This document shows positions 1 through 5,513 of a DNA stretch of 12,895 bases, in pieces (position 1 is the first letter of the stretch; the number at the start of each line of letters is the position of its first letter). Origin of the DNA: Deltaproteobacteria bacterium (GTDB taxonomy: Bacteria; Desulfobacterota; Syntrophorhabdia; Syntrophorhabdales; Syntrophorhabdaceae); contig DNYO01000271.1 of NCBI GenBank assembly GCA_003506795.1, positions 1 through 12,895 on the forward strand. The letters run 5' to 3'. The position numbers were made by a program, and so were the translations under genes. The notes under the pieces were generated by a model. It saw only the letters and a list, made by a program, of their open reading frames with translations, had not been told where the DNA came from and made no database searches.

Positions 1-74
1 GCGGCCTGGTGAAACTCAAATTCATGAGGGTCCTGTTTCTTTATTTTTTCTAATACTTCGCTGGTCACTGACAT
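1..74 (-). CDS. gdhA: Glutamate dehydrogenase, N-terminal 24 codons only (cut by window edge)
   Basis: The ATG is at 74 on the minus strand and the gene runs off the left edge. The visible residues begin MSVTSEVLEKIKKQDPHEFE and continue FHQA. The 'KKxDPxExEFxQA' pattern is typical of the start of hexameric NADP-dependent glutamate dehydrogenases, which reversibly aminate 2-oxoglutarate to glutamate in the cytoplasm. A strong Shine-Dalgarno, GGTGGAGGA, lies just upstream (plus coordinates 81-89). A promoter sits immediately upstream and a terminator (138-167) separates it from the preceding small gene, so it is its own transcription unit. Only 24 residues are visible, so the family call rests on that motif alone and cofactor specificity cannot be judged. 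Confidence 0.55.
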   Translation of the reverse strand, partial: MSVTSEVLEKIKKQDPHEFEFHQA

Positions 75-93
75 AAAAAATCCTCCACCTTCT

Positions 94-122
94 CTTATAT
101 TTTTGCCTCTCCGGACTCTCAA
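94..122 (-). promoter_or_regulatory. Sigma-70 type promoter for the glutamate dehydrogenase gene
   Basis: On the minus strand a TTGAGA -35 box (117-122) and a TATAAG -10 box (94-99) are separated by exactly 17 bp. The predicted start site (about 87) would leave a very short leader that begins close to the ribosome binding site. The boxes are seen in the sequence; activity is inferred. Confidence 0.5.
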
Positions 123-137
123 CGAATCCGTCCCGCC

Positions 138-167
138 AAAAAACCGGCAACCACCCTTAGCCGCCGG
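138..167 (-). terminator. Rho-independent terminator after the 71-codon gene
   Basis: Read on the minus strand, CCGGCGGC (167-160) pairs with GTTGCCGG (151-144) across an 8-nt loop. This gives an 8-bp stem with two G-U pairs, followed at once by six T (143-138). It closes the transcription unit of the small gene at 243-458 and insulates the glutamate dehydrogenase gene. Confidence 0.7.
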
Positions 168-242
168 CCTTAAGATCGCAATCCCGCCTGAATCCGCGTA
201 CCGCGGCCTTACTTACCGAAAACCAAAAAGGAGCGTATGCCC

Positions 243-458
243 CTAGAAGACCGTCAGCGGCGTGGAACTCTGCTCGTAGATATTCAGGTCCGTACCCGTA
301 ATGAGAAGCCCGTCGATGTTCTCGAGGCTCTTCGGCAGCGGCTCGCCGTCGGAAAGCACGATGGTCTCGAGATCCCAACCCTGGCCCTTGAGTGCCTCTT
401 CGAGGGCCGTGGTATCTGACGCTTTTCCCCGCTGTAAAAACACAAGTCTCTTTTTCAT
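243..458 (-). CDS. 71-aa protein resembling only the N-terminus of class I glutamine amidotransferase-like proteins
   Basis: The protein starts MKKRLVFLQRGKASDT and contains 'LSDGEPLPKSLENIDGLLIT' followed by GTDLNIYE. This resembles the first 65 or so residues of GMP-synthase-like class I amidotransferases, which usually read '(I/V)LQHG...DGEPLP..L..YDGL(I/V)xxGGPMxVYD'. Full-length relatives have about 200-240 residues with a Cys-His-Glu triad; here the reading frame stops before the nucleophile elbow, so the catalytic Cys is absent. The usual GGP after the second strand is GTD. An AAGGAGAA ribosome binding site lies upstream, with a candidate promoter further up and a clear terminator downstream, so it may still be expressed. 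It could be a decayed remnant or a small protein that kept half of the Rossmann-like fold. I saw no amidotransferase continuation in the frame past the stop. Confidence 0.55.
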   Translation of the reverse strand: MKKRLVFLQRGKASDTTALEEALKGQGWDLETIVLSDGEPLPKSLENIDGLLITGTDLNIYEQSSTPLTVF

Positions 459-500
459 GTCCTTCGCTTTTCTCCTTTTGCCGGTATGAGAAAAAACTAG

Positions 501-532
501 TATATAAAACCCGATAAAGGCAGGCTTGACAA
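501..532 (-). promoter_or_regulatory. Candidate promoter for the 71-codon gene
   Basis: On the minus strand TTGTCA (527-532) is followed by an AT-rich TTTTATATACT stretch (499-509). A TTTATA/TTATAT -10 box there gives an 18-19 bp spacer. Transcription would start near 493, about 35 nt before the ATG at 458. The -10 register is ambiguous. Confidence 0.35.
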
Positions 533-542
533 TCAGGGTGAA

Positions 543-557
543 GATGTTTTTGACATC
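543..557. repeat. Short inverted repeat GATGT-N5-ACATC
   Basis: GATGT (543-547) and ACATC (553-557) are perfect inverted arms around a 5-nt centre. The repeat abuts and partly overlaps the first of the two 18-bp near-palindromes. It could be part of a regulator site or be incidental. Confidence 0.35.
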
Positions 558-595
558 GGGGTATCCCCCATATTAGCCATGGGGGTAAGCCCCAT
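554..595. promoter_or_regulatory. Tandem 18-bp near-palindromes 24 bp apart; candidate operator
   Basis: CATCGGGGTATCCCCCAT (554-571) and CATGGGGGTAAGCCCCAT (578-595) agree at 15 of 18 positions. Each is nearly self-complementary (GGGG-TA-CCCC core), and they start exactly 24 bp apart. They lie about 60-100 bp upstream of the predicted start of the 71-codon gene and downstream of the response regulator gene (723-1376). The TACCCC half-sites loosely resemble the TACYYMT heptamers bound by NarL-type regulators. Binding is inferred; the repeat structure is directly visible. Confidence 0.5.
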
Positions 596-687
596 CATGG
601 TTGTATACCCTTGGCTGTCGACGATTTACGAGGCTCCAGCGATAGTGGGAGCATTTGCGGGATATGTAAAAATGATTTCAGGTTTCA

Positions 688-706
688 GGGTAAGACCACA
701 TTACCC
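688..706. repeat. Inverted repeat GGGTAA-N7-TTACCC
   Basis: GGGTAA (688-693) and TTACCC (701-706) are perfect inverted arms with a 7-nt loop, just past the stop of the response regulator gene. No T-run follows on the minus strand, so it is a poor terminator. The arms share the GGGTA core of the 554-595 repeats and may be another regulator half-site pair. Confidence 0.4.
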
Positions 707-722
707 CGGGGAGGCACTCCGG

Positions 723-1376
723 CTAGGAGCTGATCTGGACCCATTGAATGGCATACTTGAGCAGATCCGTGCCGTCGCTCAGTTTGAGCTTTTCCTTGAT
801 GTGTGCGCGGTAGGATTCGACGGTCTTTATGGAAAGGTGGAGTCTTTCCGCTATCTGACGGGTCTTGTGCCCCTGCCCGATGAGCCTGAAAACGGTAAGC
901 TCTCTGTTGCTGAGGAGATCTATCGGGGATGCAGCCTGGCTCAACCCCTCCACGGAGACAAATTTTTCGAGCATCTTTGTAGTGATGCGTTCACTGACGA
1001 AGATTTCGCCTTCCAGGACCTTCCGTATCGCTACGAGCACCTTCTCCAGGGCCTCCTGCTTCATGATATAGCCCCGCGCTCCGGCCCTGAGCGATCGTTC
1101 GGCATAGAGGGCCTCGTCGTGCATGGAGACGACGAGGACGGGCATGTCCTTGTGGCGAAGCCGCAGTTCCTTGATGAGCTCTATTCCATCGATGCCGGGC
1201 AGCGAGATATCGACTATCGCCATGTCGGGTACGACATTGTCGAGAGATTCCAGGGCCATCTGAGCATTCTCCGCCTCGGCGCAGACAAAAAGGTCAGGCT
1301 CCTGATTGATGAGAAGAGTCAATCCCTTGCGCAAAATGGGATGGTCATCGACAATCAATACCTTACGTTTGGTCAC
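723..1376 (-). CDS. NarL/FixJ-family response regulator, partner of the upstream kinase
   Basis: This is a 217-residue cytoplasmic transcription regulator. The receiver domain (about 4-120) has the acidic pair D10-D11, phospho-acceptor D56 (in VDISLPGIDG), S84 and K106. The C-terminal LuxR-type helix-turn-helix (about 151-215) starts 'LLSNRELTVFRLIGQGH', and its recognition helix lies in 'LSIKTVESYRAHIKEKL'. Translation starts at a GTG (1374-1376) preceded by GGGAGGA about 6 nt upstream. It lies 39 bp downstream of the histidine kinase gene on the same strand, so the two form a standard NarX/NarL-style phosphorelay. All receiver residues needed for phosphorylation are intact. Its targets are unknown; the palindromes just past its 3' end are a plausible site. 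Confidence 0.93.
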   Translation of the reverse strand: MTKRKVLIVDDHPILRKGLTLLINQEPDLFVCAEAENAQMALESLDNVVPDMAIVDISLPGIDGIELIKELRLRHKDMPVLVVSMHDEALYAERSLRAGARGYIMKQEALEKVLVAIRKVLEGEIFVSERITTKMLEKFVSVEGLSQAASPIDLLSNRELTVFRLIGQGHKTRQIAERLHLSIKTVESYRAHIKEKLKLSDGTDLLKYAIQWVQISS

Positions 1377-1415
1377 AGATATCCTCCCGTGATGACTGAA
1401 TAAACCGGATACTAT

Positions 1416-2975
1416 TTACCCTGCCTGTCCCGGCCGGTTGGAAAACGTGCAGCTTATCAGGGCACCTCCGGCGGCGTTGTTTTTTATCTCCAGAACGGCT
1501 CCGATCATCGAGGCCCTGTACTGCATGATGTTGAGCCCCATGCCCTTCCCCTGACTGACCGTATTGCCTATTCCAACCCCATTGTCTTCGACGGTCAGGA
1601 CGCAGGTGTCGCCGTCCTGCTTCATGGAGATCGTCACCTTATCTGCCTTACCATGTTTTATGGCATTATTCAATGCCTCCTGGACAATCCGGTAGAGGTG
1701 CGTCGCCGCGGCGTTATCGCTTAAGAGAATCGGCCTGTCGTATGTGAAAGTGCAGGCTATCCCGAAAAGTTTCTCCATATTGGATGCCAGTTCGATGAGT
1801 GCCATCATCAGCCCGTCCGCTTCAAGCCTGACGGGATTGAGGCCCCGCGCGAAACCCCGTGTCAGCGTGATCGCCTGATCGATGAGATCCACGATCTCGA
1901 GGACATCTTCGGGTTTGATAAGCTGCTGTGTCGCCGTCTTCCTTTCCAGCACCTTACCCATGAAACCGATTCCCGCGAGGTGCTGGCACAGGCTGTCGTG
2001 AAGGTCCTGACCGATCCTGCGCTGTTCCCTGCCGCTTATCTCGAGGATCTCCCTTTCCAGCCTCTTTCGCCTCGTTGTGTCCCGAACGATACCCAGCGCC
2101 TTATTGGGACCGGACATAACGATGCGCACCTCGAAATCCCGCGCTTCACCGCCAAGGGACAGGTGCTGCTCGTAGATTTGCGCCTTCCCGGTGGAGATGG
2201 ACCGTCTGACACAGGCCATGGCCTGATCGAGTAGCCGCCGGGGAAGGAGCCTCTCGGTGTCGGATATACGATAGACGCTTTCGCCGACCACTCTCTCGGC
2301 GATGCTTTTCAGGACCGTGAAATTTCCGACATGCAAGCCCAGAAGGATCCCCGTCCAATCGATCTGGAACATAAGGTCGGGAATGGCCTCCAGGAGCGCC
2401 CGGTTTTTCGATTCGCTTTCCTGCAGTGCCTCCTCGCCGAACTTCCGCTCGATTATCTCGCCTATGCGCTCGGCGACAACGTTGATAAGACTCCTCTCTT
2501 CCTTGAGGAAAGGCCCCTCGTCAGCCCTCGGCTTCTTCTCCAGGTAGAAAACCTCGAGGGAACCGGCGTTCCTTCCATGAACGACAATCCTCTGCGACTG
2601 CTTCCACTTTGTTTCGGCGAAACGGTCACTGACGAAGACGCGGTCTTCCAGAACTATGCGGCTTGTGGTGATCCCGGGGTACTGCCAGGCGTCGGGAATG
2701 ATATCGACGGTTCTCTGCAGGATCTCATCAAGGGTGGCCCCCTTCTTCTCGACAATGCCCGAAATAGTATAGAGGCAGTTGAGCTCCTTGACCCGTTCAC
2801 CCAGTTCGTGGGTCCTCTTTTCCAGTTCCTTCCTGCCCAGCTTGTGCTGCCTGTCCAGCTCCGTAAGGCGCAGGATCTTTTCCCTGGCGCGTTTGAGGGC
2901 TGTCGACAGCCTTCTTTGATCCGGGTCTTGCGTAAGGAGAGGTTTTTTCGGATTTTCAGCTTTTCTGGTATGCAT
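1416..2975 (-). CDS. Soluble sensor histidine kinase, GAF-PAS-HisKA_3-HATPase (NarX-like output)
   Basis: This is a 519-residue protein from the chosen ATG at 2975. Residues 25-66 are a charged, probably coiled-coil segment, followed by a GAF-like domain (about 66-176) and a PAS-like domain (about 187-300). The HisKA_3 dimerisation domain (about 310-375) has 'EQRRIGQDLHDSLCQHLAGI' with phospho-acceptor H326. The HATPase domain (about 420-515) has N-box N436/N437, G1 DNGVGI and G2 GKGMGL. There is no membrane segment, so it should sense a cytoplasmic ligand or partner. It phosphorylates the response regulator encoded 39 bp downstream. Starts further upstream (3005, 3119) are open, but a TATAAT box covers 3004-3009 and the Shine-Dalgarno signals are weak everywhere, so I prefer 2975. 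The start is the least certain point; the ligand cannot be told. Confidence 0.9.
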   Translation of the reverse strand: MHTRKAENPKKPLLTQDPDQRRLSTALKRAREKILRLTELDRQHKLGRKELEKRTHELGERVKELNCLYTISGIVEKKGATLDEILQRTVDIIPDAWQYPGITTSRIVLEDRVFVSDRFAETKWKQSQRIVVHGRNAGSLEVFYLEKKPRADEGPFLKEERSLINVVAERIGEIIERKFGEEALQESESKNRALLEAIPDLMFQIDWTGILLGLHVGNFTVLKSIAERVVGESVYRISDTERLLPRRLLDQAMACVRRSISTGKAQIYEQHLSLGGEARDFEVRIVMSGPNKALGIVRDTTRRKRLEREILEISGREQRRIGQDLHDSLCQHLAGIGFMGKVLERKTATQQLIKPEDVLEIVDLIDQAITLTRGFARGLNPVRLEADGLMMALIELASNMEKLFGIACTFTYDRPILLSDNAAATHLYRIVQEALNNAIKHGKADKVTISMKQDGDTCVLTVEDNGVGIGNTVSQGKGMGLNIMQYRASMIGAVLEIKNNAAGGALISCTFSNRPGQAG

Positions 2976-3003
2976 GTTCGTCCCGAAATGATGTCCGGCG
3001 GTC

Positions 3004-3033
3004 ATTATATCACATAAGGCAGAAGACAGGTAA
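3004..3033 (-). promoter_or_regulatory. Promoter for the histidine kinase-response regulator operon
   Basis: A perfect TATAAT -10 box (minus strand, 3004-3009) is preceded by a weak TTACCT -35 (3028-3033) with an 18-bp spacer. The predicted start near 2997 gives a leader of about 22 nt to the ATG at 2975. This supports that start codon over the longer alternatives. Confidence 0.45.
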
Positions 3034-3072
3034 TGGGTTAGAGGCACATCGCACGCATCCTTTATGATTATT

Positions 3073-3101
3073 TTGTAATTAGTTCCAAAACGTGCTACAA
3101 T
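3073..3101 (+). promoter_or_regulatory. Extended -10 promoter for the nitronate monooxygenase-family gene
   Basis: TTGTAA (3073-3078) and TACAAT (3096-3101) are spaced by exactly 17 bp, and the -10 is extended by an upstream TG (TGCTACAAT). The predicted start near 3108 leaves about 55 nt of leader. The upstream in-frame ATG at 3100 lies inside the -10 box, so it cannot be the start. Confidence 0.6.
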
Positions 3102-3162
3102 GACAAGTCGTGTTTTCATTTTGTTCTTCTTTTCTCACGTTGATTCACGGCATAAAATAAGA

Positions 3163-4284
3163 ATGATGCTTCCAACACTCACCATTAAGGCGAAAAAGAT
3201 AAGCCTACCCATTATCCAGGGAGGTATGGGGATAGGTGTTTCCCTGTCACCGCTGGCAAGCGCCGTCGCCGCCGAGGGTGGTCTCGGGATTGTATCCAGC
3301 GCGTGCCTCGACAGACTCCTCGGAAAACGCAACAACAAGACCTATAGCACCTATGATGCCGTGTACGAAGAGGTCTGCCTGGCCCGCCAGAGTGGGGGCG
3401 TCTCGGGTATCAACATCATGGTCGCCATTGCCAGAGACTACGATGTCACCGTCAAGGCGGCTATCGACGCAAAGGTGGATGTAATCATCTCCGGAGGCGG
3501 GCTGCCGCTGACACTTCCCGGTATCGCCGACCCCGGGGAAACGGCCCTCGTTCCCATCGTATCGTCCGTGCGGGCCCTGGAGATCATCTGCAAAAAGTGG
3601 GGGCGCTTCGGCTACCGGCCCGACGCCGTAGTACTGGAAGGACCTCTTGCCGGAGGCCACCTCGGCTTCAAGGTTGAGGATCTGGGCCTTGAATCCAACA
3701 AACTCGAGAACCTTTTTCCCCCCATTAAGGAATACGCCTCAAAAAACGGTGATTTTCCCGTGATAGTGGCAGGAGGGATTTACGATCACGACGATATCGT
3801 GAGATTTCTCGCCATGGGCGCCGATGGCGTCCAGATGGGAACACGTTTTCTCGCTACAGTTGAGAGCAGTGCCACCGACGCATACAAGAACGCCGTGGTG
3901 AAAGCCGGCCCGAAAGATATCCTGGTCGCTTCGTCGCCGGGATCGCCCTGCGGGATGCCGTTCATGGTAATAAAAGAATCCCCCATGTTCCTTTCGGCGC
4001 TTAATAACAGAAGGAAGCCCCGCTGCGACAAGGGCTACATCATGACCAAAAACAAGGAAGGCCGCTACGCCGTCTGCAGGGCCCACGAAGACAATGGCGG
4101 CTGGTTCTGCATCTGCAACGGTCTTCTCAGCTCCGGCGGCTACAACACCGATGTCGAGGAACCACTCTACACGGTCGGTGCCAATGGCTATCGCGTCGAT
4201 CGCATCTGCACCGTCCGGGACGTGATGGACGAACTCAAAGGCAGCATCCCCGTTTCACAACTCAGATCACCGGCAGCAGCCTGA
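3163..4284 (+). CDS. Nitronate monooxygenase / 2-nitropropane dioxygenase-family FMN enzyme
   Basis: This is a 373-residue TIM-barrel flavoprotein. 'LPIIQGGMGIGVSLSPLASA' (15-34) is the N-terminal FMN-binding strand-loop of the family. 'EGPLAGGHLGF' (159-169) holds the conserved AGGH with H166, the usual catalytic base. 'PVIVAGGIYD' (199-208) and 'GADGVQMGTRFL' (219-230) are the phosphate-binding loops. The family oxidises alkyl nitronates such as propionate-3-nitronate, or acts as FabK-like enoyl reductases, so the substrate is not certain. The C-terminal part is Cys-rich (C263, C288, C305, C316, C318), as in an anaerobe-type subgroup. The start is ATG 3163 or 3166 (both give MM/M-LPTLTIK); the ribosome binding site is weak. 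It is divergent from the kinase operon, with 187 bp between the genes. Confidence 0.85.
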   Translation: MMLPTLTIKAKKISLPIIQGGMGIGVSLSPLASAVAAEGGLGIVSSACLDRLLGKRNNKTYSTYDAVYEEVCLARQSGGVSGINIMVAIARDYDVTVKAAIDAKVDVIISGGGLPLTLPGIADPGETALVPIVSSVRALEIICKKWGRFGYRPDAVVLEGPLAGGHLGFKVEDLGLESNKLENLFPPIKEYASKNGDFPVIVAGGIYDHDDIVRFLAMGADGVQMGTRFLATVESSATDAYKNAVVKAGPKDILVASSPGSPCGMPFMVIKESPMFLSALNNRRKPRCDKGYIMTKNKEGRYAVCRAHEDNGGWFCICNGLLSSGGYNTDVEEPLYTVGANGYRVDRICTVRDVMDELKGSIPVSQLRSPAAA

Positions 4285-4410
4285 AAGCGTAAACTTACAC
4301 CGCCGCGACCCCGATGGAATCCCTTTTGACACTTGCCCCCGAGCGACGTCCCTGTTGAAAAGGGTGCCGGGTTCTGGTAACGTGTACAAAACGCCGGAGG
4401 TACCACCGAT

Positions 4411-5190
4411 ATGAATAGACGGACCCCTGCGGGGTTTTCCCCCGTTCTCCATGCAGGTTTGCTGCTCCTGTCCCTCGCCCTGCCCCTTCTGGCGGCCGCG
4501 GGGGATGATGTCCGCCATCGCTTCGTCGATATCAAGGAGCACATCCCATCGATCGTCATGGACATACGCTATTATACCCCTCACAATTTCGTCGGCGAAC
4601 GGATCGATGGGTATGAGGCCCCGAAATGCTACCTCACCATAGAGGCAGCCGATGCGTTAAAACGTGTTCAGGAGGACCTCAAGAGTCTCTCCTTTTCCCT
4701 CAAGATTTACGATTGTTACAGGCCGCAGCGCGCGGTGAACCATTTCGTCAGGTGGGCAAAGGACGTCGGCGACACGCGGACAAAAAAGGAATTCTACCCC
4801 ACCGTGGACAAAAGCCGCCTCTTTAAAGACGGCTATATAGCAGAAAAATCAGGCCATTCCCGCGGCAGCACCGTGGACCTCACCATCGTACCCGTACCCG
4901 CGCCCGGGCAGGAGTCATACCGGCCCGGCCAGGAACTCTTCCCCTGCTTTCTCCCCGCGGCCAGACGCTTCCGTGACAACTCCATAGATATGGGGACGGG
5001 GTTCGACTGTTTCCACGCCCTCGCCCATACGGCAAACAAGGCTGCCGGCCCCCCGCAGCGCGCAAACAGGCTTCTCCTGAAGACGCTCATGGAAAAACAC
5101 GGTTTCGTCAATTACGAACTGGAATGGTGGCACTTCACCCTGAAAGGCGAACCTTTCCCGGAGACTTACTTTGATATGGTGGTAAAGTAG
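4411..5190 (+). CDS. ddpX: Exported D-alanyl-D-alanine dipeptidase, VanX/DdpX family (peptidase M15D)
   Basis: This is a 259-residue zinc peptidase that hydrolyses D-Ala-D-Ala. An N-terminal signal sequence is clear: basic MNRR, a hydrophobic core at about 13-30, and an Ala-rich end near 'LAAAGDD', so it should act in the periplasm, unlike cytoplasmic VanX. The active-site motifs are complete: 'SGHSRGSTVD' supplies zinc ligands H149 and D156, 'ELEWWHF' supplies catalytic E238 and ligand H241, and 'YDCYRP' supplies the conserved Arg (R104). The length suits VanX plus a leader. GGAGG at 4396-4400 is 10 nt before the ATG. No vanH or vanA-type ligase neighbours are present, so cell-wall peptide turnover is more likely than glycopeptide resistance. 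It follows the flavoenzyme by 126 bp, with no clear terminator between. Confidence 0.88.
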   Translation: MNRRTPAGFSPVLHAGLLLLSLALPLLAAAGDDVRHRFVDIKEHIPSIVMDIRYYTPHNFVGERIDGYEAPKCYLTIEAADALKRVQEDLKSLSFSLKIYDCYRPQRAVNHFVRWAKDVGDTRTKKEFYPTVDKSRLFKDGYIAEKSGHSRGSTVDLTIVPVPAPGQESYRPGQELFPCFLPAARRFRDNSIDMGTGFDCFHALAHTANKAAGPPQRANRLLLKTLMEKHGFVNYELEWWHFTLKGEPFPETYFDMVVK

Positions 5191-5224
5191 GTTGAGGGTT
5201 GGAGAACAAAACCGGGGGGAAGGC

Positions 5225-5272
5225 TTTTGATAGGTCGTATAGGACCCATAGGACTTATAGGACCTATCAAAA
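5225..5272. repeat. Four 9-bp ATAGGAC-type units bounded by 12-bp inverted arms
   Basis: The units ATAGGTCGT, ATAGGACCC, ATAGGACTT and ATAGGACCT fill 5230-5265 without gaps. The array is bounded by the perfect inverted arms TTTTGATAGGTC (5225-5236) and GACCTATCAAAA (5261-5272). On neither strand does a T-run follow the stem, so it is not a rho-independent terminator. Similar arrays occur between genes in several Desulfobacterota, from memory; their function is unknown. Confidence 0.7.
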
Positions 5273-5300
5273 AAATCAGTGGGCGGGGAAATTGTTGGGA

Positions 5301-5388
5301 AGCATGGCGCACCGTTGTTACACTGGCCCACGAAAGACTACCTGGGGGTTTTGGGGGTTTATTGGGGCCAGTACCGGCGCGCCATGCT
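5301..5388. repeat. 88-bp element with imperfect 14-bp terminal inverted repeats and an inner 8-bp stem
   Basis: AGCATGGCGCACCG (5301-5314) pairs with CGGCGCGCCATGCT (5375-5388) with one mismatch. Inside it, ACTGGCCC (5322-5329) pairs perfectly with GGGCCAGT (5365-5372), leaving a G-rich loop. It may be an RNA structure in the dipeptidase 3' tail or the remnant of a small palindromic mobile element. No protein-coding content is apparent. Confidence 0.6.
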
Positions 5389-5419
5389 GGTGGGGCTAGA
5401 GAGGAATGGCGAGAGGAAT

Positions 5420-5482
5420 GGTAATGGGTAATGGGAAGAGAAAATTCTTTACCTATAACCTATAACCCATAACCTATTACCC
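5420..5482. repeat. Inverted 7-bp tandem arrays (GGTAATG versus ACCTATA)
   Basis: Two GGTAATG units plus GG (5420-5435) face four ACCTATA-like units, ACCTATA, ACCTATA, ACCCATA, ACCTATT, then ACCC (5451-5482). The left array pairs with 5466-5481 at 14 of 16 positions. Both the period of 7 and the opposing orientation are directly visible. Confidence 0.7.
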
Positions 5483-5483
5483 G

Positions 5484-5513
5484 CAAAAATGGCTGACCTG
5501 TCAGCCATTTTTG
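5484..5513. terminator. Bidirectional rho-independent terminator
   Basis: CAAAAATGGCTGAC (5484-5497) and GTCAGCCATTTTTG (5500-5513) form a perfect 14-bp stem with a 2-nt loop. The flanking A5/T5 tracts provide a T-run on either strand. It serves the plus-strand dipeptidase transcript and the minus-strand response regulator, whose last codons and TGA stop lie inside the stem. Confidence 0.85.

Larger units (their letters stand above)
5191..5483. other. Gene-free region made of stacked intergenic repeats
   Basis: No ORF here has a convincing start or resembles a protein. The stretch holds a 9-bp tandem array within an inverted repeat (5225-5272), a long interrupted hairpin (5301-5388), a 12-bp direct repeat GAGAGGAATGGC (5399-5410, repeated from 5411 with the last base changed), and inverted heptamer arrays (5420-5482). 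It ends at a bidirectional terminator. It would form a long 3' untranslated tail on the dipeptidase message. Confidence 0.75.

Noticed and set aside
579..1403. 274-codon plus-strand ORF covering the response regulator in antisense
   Set aside because: Its sequence matches no family I know, it lies almost wholly opposite a clear response regulator, and it has no good ribosome binding site. It is a frame shadow of a GC-biased gene.
2331..3017. 228-codon plus-strand ORF antisense to the histidine kinase
   Set aside because: No family resemblance and no start signal; opposite the kinase GAF and N-terminal region.
2976..3119. Longer N-terminus of the histidine kinase (starts at 3005 or 3119)
   Set aside because: The extension crosses the TATAAT promoter box and the divergent flavoenzyme promoter, and has no ribosome binding site.
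3100..3162. Upstream ATG of the flavoenzyme gene
   Set aside because: The ATG at 3100 is part of the TACAAT -10 box and the added residues lie before the conserved N-terminus.
4355..4383. Promoter for the dipeptidase gene (TTGAAA, 17 bp, TAACGT)
   Set aside because: The -10 matches only 3 of 6 positions and the spacing alone is not convincing; read-through from the flavoenzyme gene is equally possible.
5199..5424. Small plus-strand ORFs (65-66 codons) after the dipeptidase
   Set aside because: They translate the repeats (IGPIGLIGPI-like periodicity) and have no family resemblance; the periodicity comes from the 9-bp DNA array.
5225..5482. CRISPR-like array
   Set aside because: The units are 7-9 bp, directly adjacent and without unique spacers.
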